Origin: Plantago ovata
Taxonomy: Eukaryota > Streptophyta > Magnoliopsida > Lamiales > Plantaginaceae
NCBI GenBank assembly: GCA_028274465.1
Contig: CM051455.1
Coordinates: 129,428,096 to 129,492,095 of the forward strand
DNA: 64,000 nucleotides
Reading direction: 5' to 3'
The position numbers and the translations under genes are program-made. Below, piece after piece: positions 36,601 to 50,630 of the stretch; position 1 is the first letter of the stretch, and every line of letters begins with the position of its first letter. The notes under the pieces were generated by a model, which saw only the letters and a program-made list of their open reading frames with translations, was not told the DNA's origin and did not search any database.

Positions 36601-38751
36601 GTGCAGAGTAGATAATAATTGGATTCAAGTACACCACAAGAACCTAACCTAGAACCTTCACATCGATGCAGCAGATGTATCTCTAATGGTAGCCGTCTTT
36701 GACTGTCTCTTTTTTATGTCGGGGTTTCCCTTGAGAAGAAAACATGGATATGGCCAAACCTCATACTTTGGGTTGTTTAAGCCTGAAATAACTATGCAAA
36801 CCTCAACACCAGCTTCCATGATCAATTTTGAGCCTTCTTATGAATATGTTCTTTATCATTTGCAATTCATGCAAGCTAGATTCTCTCACCTACCATTTCT
36901 GTAATTTGTTCTAGTTTTCTTTGCTTGATTATAATGTGATGAGTGAATTGTGGATGCAAAGCTATAGGGGGGAACAAAAAACTTCATTTGGTACTGTAAG
37001 TTTCGCCCTCTGCACTCCAGGTACAATATGTTTTTCACTGTCAAGTTGTTGAACATGACTAATAAATAATTCTAATATATGTACTCGGGGCAAAAGTTTC
37101 ACCAGAAAATGCACATGTGAATCTAAGAATTAGGGCATAGTTCACTCTCGCTTTTCCCAAACTAGTAAATTAGCACAAATTCTTTGGTGAGGTAGGACTA
37201 ATATGCTGGTACATGCAAATTTCGGGCAAATGTATCCTAACCCTTTTATCAAATGAAATTATACGTAACTAGATTATTGTTTAGTTGTACCAAAACTTCC
37301 GGTGTCAGCAATATTGTACCCGTGTGGAATGGGTAAAACTTATAGTACAATATGGGGGATGTCTCCTATATCATTACGTCCCCAATCCCCTTATCACATC
37401 TTCAAGCAAATGAAACTAAAACAAAAAGTCTGAAGAGATAAACAAGCTTGCAGTGATGCAAGGAGAAATGACGTATTTGAAGAGAGAAGATATCTCAAGG
37501 GGGCTCAAGATATGAGCACATGAGCTGGTGTTGAGGTTTGTGTGGTCATTTATGCATAAACAACCCAGAGCCTATTGTTTGGCCATCTCAGAGTGTAGCT
37601 ATATATCCATGCTTGAACTTTGACGAAACCCCAAAATGTAAAATAAACTGTCAAAGATGATTTTCAGCAGAGATGCATATGCATCTGGCACCAAGTTGTT
37701 TGGTAAGATTATTACCAGCCCCAGCAGAAGTTGTTTGCTCTTAGTAACGTAAGTATGATGCATGATCTTATTAAATACTTACACTCACAGCTCTAACCAT
37801 TTAAATAAAAAGAATCAAACCAATAGCTTCTCCTAATCATTTATTATAGAATCTTAATAATATAATACAGTATCCGAAGTATCTCGACCTAATAAAGTTC
37901 ACATCTATTCCTAAAAAAGTAAAACAGCCCAACACCTCGCATCATATAAATCCCTTGCCTAAAATTTTGAACCTAGAACCTAGAACCTAGAACCAATGTG
38001 TCAAAACAAGTGGAAGACCAAAACCTAGGATCTTCAACGAAGAAAACTGGACCACATCTACTCCACAATCCAATATAATCCATTTAATACCGCATAAACG
38101 CAAGTTATCAATGGGGTATACGAAAAATGAATGCATACCTAACGAGTTAATCTAGAAACTATGCAGACAATATTGCCTAGAAAAGTAAATAGGCCGAGTA
38201 TCTAAACAAAGAAGCTGTTTCATCTACTCACTGAATCCCAGTTAACATGATTCGGCATCATTTAACTACTTAACAATAATCAAGGCCCTAAAAGCTCCCA
38301 CAAATTACACTACATTGACAAACCAAACAATTGAAAAGTAAGGAAGAGAATTACCATTTCCGACGAAAGGTACACAGGCGATAATGCCATAATCCCGAAC
38401 AACACACCTATGAAACACCATGTCACATGACTCGTCCGTTGTTGAAGAATTTGTAGGACTTGGAGCATTCCCAGAATTCACACTTGGAGCTGGGAGTGGG
38501 CTAGGGGATAAAGATACCTTCAGATTAAACAAACAAAACAGAAAAGATCACATTCAGAATCACATACTAAAAGAATAAATGAATAAAAAAATCTTGGAAT
38601 AGAATCGTTATACCTGATCAGTTGCTTCAGAAACAAGACGAGAGAGACCTAGTTTACGAAAATTCTGGTAAAAATAGGCATGGGATTGTGTTGGAGCATC
38701 AAGAATCAATAGAATGAAAATCAAGAGGGGTAGCATTAACAACCCTTTCAT
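24676..38751 (-). CDS. Type I membrane protein, DUF7356-like, with an 11-kb intron
   Basis: Function is unknown. The model is complement(join(24676..25113, 27103..27227, 38355..38517, 38614..38751)), 287 residues, with GT-AG introns of 1989, 11127 and 96 bases and consistent phases. Residues 1-27 form a signal peptide (MKGLLMLPLLIFILLILDAP). A Pro/Ser linker follows (SPSPLPAPSV). The luminal or outer domain has paired Cys (ESCDMVFHRCVVRDYGIIAC) and a beta-rich part (SYVLVQNVGADSLQLNFTVL), then a DWHCTIQLG strand. One transmembrane helix lies at about 186-204, then CCKFGKR and a long acidic tail rich in Trp-Asp-Asp, ending WGNDWDD. The layout fits plant membrane proteins with a DUF7356 domain; that name is from memory and should be checked. 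The gene looks intact despite the giant repeat-filled intron. Confidence 0.85.
27440..29935. repeat. Intronic segmental duplication, copy 1
   Basis: First of about four diverged copies of a 2-3 kb noncoding segment in the giant intron. Anchors: TTTAGTTGGCGAGAATTGG near 27563, GTGCCAACAATTTTGTA at 28438, a CTGACACCTTATA stretch near 29090, and a GAACAGTTAGACAAG stretch near 29345. A G-run of about 14 lies near 28083. Limits are approximate. Confidence 0.7.
28641..28718. repeat. 39-bp tandem duplication in copy 1
   Basis: GCTCAACATTTGAGCACGCA plus the next 19 bases occur twice in a row (28641-28679, 28680-28718), identical by eye. The other copies of the segment have this part once. The unit starts with the small palindrome GCTCAACATTTGAGC. 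Confidence 0.9.
29936..32270. repeat. Intronic segmental duplication, copy 2
   Basis: Same order of anchors as copy 1: CTCTAGTTGGTAAGAATT near 30039, GTGCCAACAATTTTGTA at 30874, CTGACACCTCAG near 31759, and a GAACAGTTAAGCTAG stretch near 32008. No coding frame is kept between copies. Confidence 0.7.
32271..35600. repeat. Intronic segmental duplication, copy 3, with a MITE inside
   Basis: Anchors recur at 32292 (CTCTAGTTGGTAAGAATT), 33098 (GTGCCAACAATTTC) and 34718 (CTGACAACTTATA). This copy is longer because a 0.7-kb MULE-type MITE sits at 33665-34383. Confidence 0.7.
33665..34383. mobile_element. Non-autonomous MULE-type element full of CGAGATC motifs
   Basis: The ends are inverted: left TGTTGTCAGTCTCGG, right (reversed) TGTTGTCGATCTCGG. 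The flanks AGTTAAGCCA (33655-33664) and AGTTAAGCAA (34385-34394) are a 10-base near-identical direct repeat, in line with the 9-11 bp duplications of Mutator-like elements. Inside, CTCGG, CCGAGATC and GAGATCTCG motifs recur many times toward both ends, and the GC content is higher than around it. No transposase is present. Confidence 0.75.
36400..38260. repeat. Intronic segmental duplication, copy 4
   Basis: The most diverged copy: CTCTAGTTGGTAGGAATTGG near 36508, GTGTCAGCAATATTGTACCC near 37302, and a GAGTTAATCTAGAAACTATG stretch near 38143. It ends about 100 bases before the acceptor-side exon at 38355. Confidence 0.6.
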
Positions 38752-39647
38752 TGTTTTGGGAGTCTAATAATTCTTGAGTTTTCAAGATTGGAGATTTAGA
38801 TTTGGGTTTGAAGAATTGAGGAGACTTGTGGTGGGATGAAGAAGATGGTTGAAATTGGGACTACTTTTCATGCTTTCTGGTTCAAACTTCAAAGTAAGAA
38901 AGTGTATGGGAAATGGGAAAGAATGAATTAGGGATTTTTGTAGGGTCCAAATGAGAGAGACAAAGTTGACGGATTGATTGATGAATCGGATTTGAACCAA
39001 AAAAGATAACCATTCAAGTTTCAACTGCCCATTTTTAAGTATAATCACGCTTCAATGCTTCATTATGCATTTCTTTAAAATGCAACATTTAGGCCATTCA
39101 GATTTGCAGATTAAGTGTTGGTAATGCAGATTTGGAATCCCAATAGAAAAGGAATCATCGGAAGTGTTCTCTAAGAATCTCACGTTTGGAAGATTCGGTA
39201 TGTGACCACTCAAATAAAACCAAACCGTCTATAACAAATAAAACAAGCCAACAACTGGATAAAAGACCAAATATTATTTTAAATGATCATCAAAGCAAGG
39301 TTGTTTTGTAACAGAAACAAGATAAAGATCCTCCGCAACATCATCAGGACAAGTTATTTCAAAAAGGATATAATATAATAATATATGTCTTTAAGAAACC
39401 AAACAAACAACACACACGGCACGTACGATTATCCTCTAGCTAGCAATGATATTTCCGAACAGACCTTTGGAAATTAACCGTCCATAGAATAATTAATACG
39501 TTTTTCCAGAACCCCTGTTTACCCAGTTTTAAGATGTAGCACAATAAACCTCCTTACAAGTTACGATAACAATAGATGTAGAATGCAACTGCAACATTAA
39601 CCAATTCAAGGATGGCAATCAGTCAAGTTATCAAAGCCTAAGAGAAT
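38752..39647. promoter_or_regulatory. Upstream region of the membrane protein gene and 3' region of the RRM gene
   Basis: No gene was seen. The two neighbouring genes are on the same strand with 896 bases between stop and start. Right next to 38751 lies the leader of the membrane protein gene; the far end holds the 3'UTR of the RRM gene. Confidence 0.45.
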
Positions 39648-43533
<3,886 letters not shown>

Positions 43534-45064
43534 TGATGGCGCGGGAGATCGACTACAGTAAAAGAAGAAAATGAAAATATGAATCGATGATTAAGGGCCA
43601 GAGGGTAGCTGGGTAAACGAGTTCAGAACACTCATGTGCTGAAATAGAATGAATTTAAAGCCTGGAAGGGCTCTTGGGAAGTTTCTAGAAGCCAGCTTCC
43701 ATTTCAACCAATTGAAAGGTAGTAAATTGTAAGCCCAAATTGTTGTATCTTCCTAGGTGGACAGGGATGCGGAAGGCCCAAATTTAAAAGAGTTGGCTGA
43801 ATAAAAATATTGTCTGAACTGAATTTTTTAATCTGTAATAATAAATAAATAATATATATAAAAATAACTAAATAAATCTCAATTGATTGAATTTTTTAAT
43901 TAATCCGAACTAAATATTTTTCTTTTTGAAAACAACATAGCTTCAGATTAAGCTTGTGATCTGTTTTTTTCCTTTACGATCCTCAGGCTTTATTTGTGTT
44001 AAGACATGTAGATTTTAGTAACTATAATTAATATTTTACAATTTATTGATAAATAAATATAATAACTAAATAATTAACTATAAAAATAAAAATCCAAAAC
44101 AAAATTCAAAATTTGAAAAACAAATCTTAAATTTTTCATATTTATAGAGGGTAAAAATGACATTTTACAAAATATTAATATACTTATTATATTTTTTAAT
44201 TAAAATATTAAAAAGGTAAGAAGTCGAGGACAAGACGAAACGGCGAACGCCTTAAAAAATTTGAGCGAAGAGTTAAAATTGTCAGCCATTAGATAAAAAT
44301 TCAAAGGCTAGGATTAATTGTCTGACCTGACCCTAGAAGACCCCATGTTACATTCTTATACCTTACTAGTTGGGAAGCATCGCACTTAAAAGTGCGTTGC
44401 CCATATTTGAGCGCCCCTAACCTCCTAACTTAAATACAAAAGTTTCGAAGTAACAGTGACAGTAGTGAAAGCCGTGATTCAAGTAATAAAATCTCAGTGT
44501 CCAACACTAACACAAAAATACTAAGATAATAACAAACATGGAACATGGTAGTTGCATGTCCAATTTTTTTTCCCTAAACGGCTAAAACTTCTATTGAATA
44601 AAACATGGTAGTTACATCTATTGAATATATATTTAAATAGATGTAATGTTACGAAATGATGTCCAATTGTAAATTGATAGTAGCAATCTACGAATATATA
44701 TGAAAAATTCTAGAGATTTAATCTCACACCAGAACAGTAGAACCCTGTTAATTTCATTTACATAATAATTTACTTTAATCTTTATGACTTTGGCTTTGAG
44801 TTTTCCTGTTCACCGAGGAAAAATACATACTGTAGTACTCTTGTTAATCGTGAATCGTGTATTTTTGCCGGTCAAGGATTTTTAAAAAGGTTTCTCACTT
44901 TTGGTGTGACAAAATTTGAAATATATTTTCATAATATAATTTTAAAATATAATTTTTATAATGAACTATAATGAATTTAAAGACAAATTGAATATTAAAA
45001 AAATTAACAAAATCAAATTAATGGAGAGGAAGTAGTATTTTGTATTGTCTGTTTGCTAAATATG
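43534..45064. other. RRM gene upstream region and AT-rich spacer
   Basis: No gene was seen. The first 200 bases are likely leader and promoter of the RRM gene. A small inverted repeat (CGCACTTAAAAGTGCG) lies near 44380. The TSD of the next element, CTAAATATG, ends the stretch. Confidence 0.5.
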
Positions 45065-45734
45065 GGGAGTGAATCCTCTCCTACACTAAGTCTCCAACGT
45101 TTCCTCCGACATTCCTTTAATATTGAAAATTACTAAACCAAACAAACCATGCTTAAAATTAAACCAAATAATAAGATAAATTAATTAAAAACTAACAAAC
45201 TATAGTTAGAATTAAACTAAATTCACAATTAAAAACAATAAGTATTTGTATTCCTCCAATTAATTACATTGAAAATATATTAGTTTTACTTCCGGCATAT
45301 TTTATAATATATTTTAAATTTTATATTAGATGTGAAAGTACATTACCTTTCATTTTCAATATTAATTTACTAGTACCTTAATCCTTTTTAAAACACTTAG
45401 TTAGTAGAAAAATATTATTCGTTGTAAAATAATACGTAAAATAATCAATTTACTTACTTACGTACAAATTACAATTTTTTTTCTTAAATGTAAATTAATT
45501 ATCATGTCCTTAATTTTTTTAAAATTTGTTTTCGTTGTTGTCCTATCTTGTAAAATGAGTAACATGATAGTAAGTATTTATACATTATAAGAAAGACATA
45601 ATCATGTATTTATTGAAAAATAGAATTGTTACTCAATTTATTTTTAATTCTTATCATTGGTTTAGTAAGTTTCAATATTAAAAGAAATGTTGTAGGAAGT
45701 GTTGGAGAAATGGTGTTGGAGAGAATCCACTCCC
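45065..45734. mobile_element. MITE with 9-bp target duplication (Mutator-type)
   Basis: The ends are inverted over about 80 bases: left GGGAGTGAATCCTCTCC, right (reversed) GGGAGTGGATTCTCTCC, and the similarity continues inward to ATATTGAAA and TTACTAAACC. Exact 9-base direct repeats CTAAATATG flank it (45056-45064, 45735-45743). A 9-bp duplication points to the Mutator superfamily. The 670-bp interior is AT-rich and noncoding. Confidence 0.85.
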
Positions 45735-45942
45735 CTAAATATGAGTAGAAATGAAAGGAAAAAAACAAAAAGAAATACGATTGATTATTGGTTGACTTAT
45801 CGATAAAGAAATAAGATTAAAATCAAGTCAGACTCCCGAATATCTCTTTCTTAGGATCTCCTTCTATTTAGTGTCCCGAGAAGTAGAGTTTCCATATTTG
45901 TGAAGACCGAGAGTTTAAGAGAACACGCCTACTTAGTAGTAC

Positions 45943-45952
45943 TATATAAATA
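45943..45952 (+). promoter_or_regulatory. TATA box of the NAC gene
   Basis: TATATAAATA lies 108 bases ahead of the NAC start codon at 46060, a normal spacing for a short 5' leader. The rest of 45744-46059 has no other feature I can support. Confidence 0.55.
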
Positions 45953-46075
45953 GGCTCTAGCTAGGGTAGGGAGTAGAGTTTTAATTATCGGTCCACAATA
46001 TATCTAGTCCTTTCTGTTAGCTTAGCCAGGGCTTGATCAGTTGAAGAAGAAGATCGAAGATGGTGATGAATGGTT

Positions 46076-46135
46076 TTAGTGTAACACCAGGTTTTCTCTT
46101 GGCGATGAATGGTTTTAGTGTAACACCAGGTTTTC
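46076..46135. repeat. Tandem duplication at the NAC N-terminus
   Basis: About 40 bases encoding MNGFSVTPGF occur twice in frame (starting near 46066 and 46105). One copy is the usual NAC start, so the duplication adds 13 residues without shifting the frame. Confidence 0.8.
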
Positions 46136-46200
46136 ACTTTGAGCCAAGAGACTCTGAATTGATCAATAAATTTCTGTTGCCGAAATCAACAGGACAATAT

Positions 46201-47037
46201 TGAAAAAAGAATGTAGGATCCATATAATTTGCTTTAGATACAAATTACCAGTCAGTCGGTTCAATATTGACTACGGGGTTCAGTGAACACCTACGTCAAC
46301 CTGCAGAGTAACAAACACAGATAATATATAAAAATTAAATCACAACGGAATATAAAGAAGCACCTGTGTTTGAAACTTTTCAAGCAACTTTTGTAAGTTT
46401 GCTTGATGCTCAGTCAAGGCAGAAAATCAACTAGAAAAAATCTTGTTCGTACAACGCTGTATACTCTCAATATCTATCCTAATAAAACAATACTAGTCAC
46501 CTATAAAGATGATATAGAAACCAATCTATCTATTCTACCTTCAATACGCTGTTAGAGAAGTTTAGAATATAAACTAGTGTAAAAGACACGAAACAAACAA
46601 CTAAAACTAAAAACTAACTCTCAGTTGTAAAACTCTTGATTCAGTGTATTTTTGCTCTTGTCGATGCTCTTGCTTATATAGATGTGGAAAATTACATCGA
46701 CTTCAATCAGGAAACACGTCTTGATGAATCAGGACAAGATTTGGAATTAGTCTTCAATTAGGAATCAACTTTTTCTACAAGAACTCTTTTTCCTATTAAG
46801 ACTTGATTTCCTTTTTGAGTTATTCTTTGAATAAGTCTCTTCATTCTTGTAATCTGACAATTCCCACGTTCTAATAAACTTCCTGCACAAGTAAAACAAC
46901 TACAATTGTGGAACAGTTAGTGCTAGAATAGGTAAAACAATAAAAGTCGGTTAAGTGCTCTGTTTCCATTAATACGAGGTTGAGTGAACCTATAGGTGAA
47001 TCCATATGTCAACACCCGTAAAACAACAACACTTACA
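46201..47037 (-). repeat. 3' LTR of the copia element
   Basis: On the minus strand it starts TGTAAGTGTTG and ends TTTTTTCA. It is the direct partner of 55946-56783. Small substitutions and short indels separate the two. Confidence 0.9.
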
Positions 47038-47053
47038 ATCTCCCCCTGTTTGC
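47038..47053 (-). other. Polypurine tract of the copia element
   Basis: Read on the minus strand, AAACAGGGGGAGAT touches the start of the 3' LTR. It serves as primer for plus-strand DNA synthesis in this class. Confidence 0.8.
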
Positions 47054-48845
47054 CTATTCTACACATCACTAAACCTGCACAGTTAGACCAATGAAACATA
47101 ACCAATGCAACATATCTAACTATAGCTTAGTCTTAAATATGCAGAAGTACTACTTAGACCTAGGATTAAATCTACTTGTCAGAAATAGATTACAAGCCAA
47201 TATAAACTTCAAGGAAAACCAAAATAAGAATCAAAAGGTTAGATTCCATATCGTCACATCACATCAAGCAGACCTAGCAGACTGTGGACTTGCTCCCCCT
47301 TGATCAGAACCCCTTCTTCTTTTTCTTGATGAAACTGTGCACTTCTCCCCCTTGAGGTGTCGTATGGGCAAAAAGAAACTCAGACCGTAGTCGTAAAAAG
47401 TTCTATTACCTTAACTTGCTTAGTTTCAATCTCAACATCCCGGAGAGATATCATCCTATCAAAGTAAGTTAGCTAGAAGATAGCCATATCAAAAAGTAAA
47501 CCTCGGTAGAGAGAACCATAATAAGTACCAGAAATATCAGTAGTAGAAGAACCAGTAATTGAAGGAATTGGGTAGTAGACGCACTAGCTTTGGTCGGATT
47601 TGAGAGACAAACAGAGAAGCAAGAGTTTTGGAGTTTGTGGGAAAGTGGAAAGGCTTTGTTTGTAATAAACTAACCTCTACTGGTAAGGACATGGTTGGAT
47701 CTTTGGTAAAGAGGCTAGACACACATGAATAACTGTCAAGATCTTTCAGAAAAATTGTTTTGGTATGCTCCAAAATTTATATCTGTAAAAAGGTTAGAAA
47801 CCAAGACCAAGATATATGGTATACCAAAAATATGAAAAACAATTTTATAAAAGATTCAAGATAAAGACAACAAAATAAACTTTAGGAATTGAACTAATGG
47901 AGGATCTTTGTATAGAGAAATCAACTTAGTTAGTCACTTTAACTAAAAACAAAACAAGATCCTTGATAATCCCCAATGCATACGTGCACTCCCCCTTATG
48001 CAGACCTACATGTACACCACCACCTAGACACAACTCAGAGAGTTTACCTAGACTCAAAAACATAAAAAACACATTAACAAAAAATGAAATCACATAATGT
48101 CGCAAGACAGTCCACAAGTGTTGGGTAAGGTGTTGTTCAACCTCCTGGTCAACACTCGATCAAGAAACTCAGTAATCATCAAAAACCTCACCTGTAATTT
48201 TCCCTTTTCTATTTTTTAAGACATTTGAAACAAGTTGTTCTCTGGTCTTTGTTTAAATCTCAGTGCAATGTCCATGGGCGATTTTTCAAAAAAAATATTT
48301 TTAAATGTTGTTCATTATTGTTAATGCAGCTTTTTGCATTTGTTTCTTTCCAAACCTTCATAGACTTGAGACCCAAAGATTGTCAGAAAACCAGAGACAA
48401 GTTTTACCTTACTTGTCTTTCGGGCCTTTACGACACTTGTTTAGCTACAATTAGAGAATTCAAGGCCCCTAATGTGCTCTTTCTCCTGTTAAAAAGGCAT
48501 AGATATGCGCATAGGAAATTCAAGGTTCCTAGATATGAAAGACCATATTTGTCAATCACAAAAGTTTGAGCTGCTCAAGCTCCAGGAGATGGCTTCCAAT
48601 AAGTGAGCAAAACAAGGGTCAACAGGGACTAGTAATTTTTAAAGAGTTCCTCTTTCTCATGCATTCCAAGAAATCTTACAAACAAACTTACTTGCAACAT
48701 AGTACATAGACTGACACGAAATATACACATAGCAACTTAATGCTATCACAGACACACAAAATTGAAAATGCAGACACACACACCACATGCAGACTTACAG
48801 GTGTTGAATGTGGTGTTAAGTCAACCCCTTGAACAATCCTATTTT
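47054..48845 (-). other. Noncoding 3' internal region of the copia element
   Basis: About 1.8 kb between RNase H and the polypurine tract. SIRE elements can carry an extra env-like frame here; I see no such long frame. The AAGGGGGAG purine motif recurs on the minus strand near 47292, 47345 and 47988, like extra polypurine tracts. Confidence 0.6.
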
Positions 48846-49838
48846 TCAGACAATGCAGAGACCAAGAGACCTCCTAAGACTTAGAAATCTCTCAGTACCC
48901 AAAGGCTTCGTGAACAAATCAGCAAGTTGGTTGGTTGTTTCTATAAGTTCAATGTCTAAAACATGAGCCTCAACAAGTTCTCTCAGAAAATGGTGTCTAA
49001 TATCTATATGCTTAGACCTAGCATGATGTACAGGGTTATGAGACAAATGAATAGCACTCAAATTATCACATAAAAGTAACACTGAATCACACTTAAGACC
49101 ATAGTCTGATAACATAGACTTTAACCACAAAAGTTGAGTAGCCCCACTACCAGCTGCAACATATTCTACTTCAGCTGTTGACATAGAAACACAATTTTGC
49201 TTTTTTATAAACCAAGAAACTAAGTTATTTCCTAAATAGAAACATCCTCCACTAGTAGAATTCCTATCATCTAAATCACCAGCCCAATCAGAATCAGAAA
49301 AACCACAAAGGTTTAAAGTAGTATCTCTAGTATACCATATAACAAGTTCAATGGTTCGAGAAACATACCTTAGGATTCCCTTGACAACATTCAAGTGGGT
49401 GATTTTGGGATCAGACTGATACCTAGCACACACACATACTGCATACATGATATCTGGTCTTGAGGCTGAAAGATATAGGAGGCTACCAATCATGGATCTG
49501 TAGAGGGTTGGGTCAACACTCTCCTCAACCCCGCCTCTGTTGATTTTCACAGTGGAACCCGTTGGAGTTTTCAAGGGTTTTGCACTTTCCAGGCCAAATC
49601 TCTTCACTAGATTCCTTGCATATTTCGACTGGTTCAAGAATAAACCATGCTTTTGTTGCTTAATCTGTAAGCCCAAGAAGTAATTGAGTTCACCAATCAT
49701 GCTCATCTCAAAATTGGTTGACATAGCCGTGACAAATTTGCCAGAAGTTGTTTGCTGCTGGAGCCAAAGACAATGTCATCAACATAAATTTGAGCAATGC
49801 ACACATGGTCATCTGTTCTGAGAATGAATAGTGTCATG

Positions 49839-50141
49839 TGTAACGCCCTAGATTTCAGAAGTTTAAAAGGGTTGAGAACGCTACTCATACCAACAAGGTG
49901 CACCTTTCTTTTGGGAATCCATCTAGAAGAACTTCATAGTTAAGCGTGCTTGCTCTGGAGCAATTCTAGGATTGGTGACCCACTGGGAAGTTCCCGGTGC
50001 GCGCACGAGTGAGGACAAAGTGCGCAGATTAGAACCCGTGTTGGTCTATGGGGCCAGCATATCATCCCGGAGAGCGCCCATGAGTAACCTTGCCGGCCCG
50101 TTGGGCTGGGTCTCGGCCCATTAGTGGGCCGGGTCGTTACA
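49839..50141 (+). repeat. Cassandra LTR 1
   Basis: Begins TGTAACGCCC and ends GGGTCGTTACA. Partner of 50327-50630 with few differences. Confidence 0.9.
49871..50000 (+). other. 5S rRNA-derived promoter region in Cassandra LTR 1
   Basis: The order of 5S rRNA elements is kept: CTACTCATACCAACAAGGTG near the start, AGTTAAGCGTGCTTG (box A), TCTAGGATTGGTGACC (intermediate element and start of box C), and CTGGGAAGTTCCCGGTG. In functional 5S genes these form the RNA polymerase III internal promoter. This is a transposon part, not a ribosomal gene. Confidence 0.85.
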
Positions 50142-50326
50142 ATTGATATCAGAGCGGACTATCAGGAACTGCAGGAGCTAAGTGTCATACGGGGCAAAGT
50201 ACTACACTGTATGGGCGGTGGGAGCCACCTCTTGATCCCGTATGGGCCACCTCTAGAATCCTGCACGGATGGTTGGTCTCGGGACAGCGCGCAACGAGGA
50301 CGTTGCGCAATTTAAGAGGGGGTGAT

Positions 50327-50630
50327 TGTAACGCCCCAGATTTCAGAAGCTTAAAAGGGTTGAGAACGCTACTCATACCAACAAGGTGCACCTTTGTTTT
50401 CGGGAATCCACCTAGAAGAACTTTAGAGTTAAGCGTGCTTCCTCTGGAGCAATTCTAGGATGGGTGACCCACTGGGAAGTTCCCGGTGCGCGCGCGAGTG
50501 AGGACAAAGTGCGCAGATTAGAACCCGTGTTCGTCTGTGGGGCCAGCATATCACCCCGGAGAGCGTCCATGAGTAACCTTGTCGGCCCGTTGGGCTGGGT
50601 CTCGGCCCATTAGTGGGCCGGGTCGTTACA
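50327..50630 (+). repeat. Cassandra LTR 2
   Basis: Begins TGTAACGCCCC and ends GGTCGTTACA; 5S-like part at about 50360-50488 with AGTTAAGCGTGCTTCC and TAGGATGGGTGACC, which is closer to a real 5S gene than LTR 1 at the GATGGGTGACC box. Confidence 0.9.

Larger units (their letters stand above)
49839..50630. mobile_element. Cassandra TRIM element with 5S rRNA-like LTRs, complete
   Basis: Two direct LTRs (49839-50141 and 50327-50630, about 303 bases, both TG...CA) flank a 185-base core. The core starts with a primer-binding site (TTGATATCAGAGC, close to the tRNA-Met type) and ends in a purine tract (TTTAAGAGGGGGTGAT). Exact 5-base target duplications TCATG lie at 49834-49838 and 50631-50635. 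The LTRs carry 5S rRNA-like DNA, the hallmark of Cassandra. It has no coding capacity, as usual. It sits in the copia reverse transcriptase, so it is younger than that element. Confidence 0.95.

Noticed and set aside
48225..48569. 114-codon plus-strand frame in the copia 3' region
   Set aside because: Antisense to the element and without an env-like signal or membrane pattern.
49871..50000. 5S rRNA gene
   Set aside because: The match lies inside TG...CA LTRs with a target duplication and is diverged; it is Cassandra, not a ribosomal gene.
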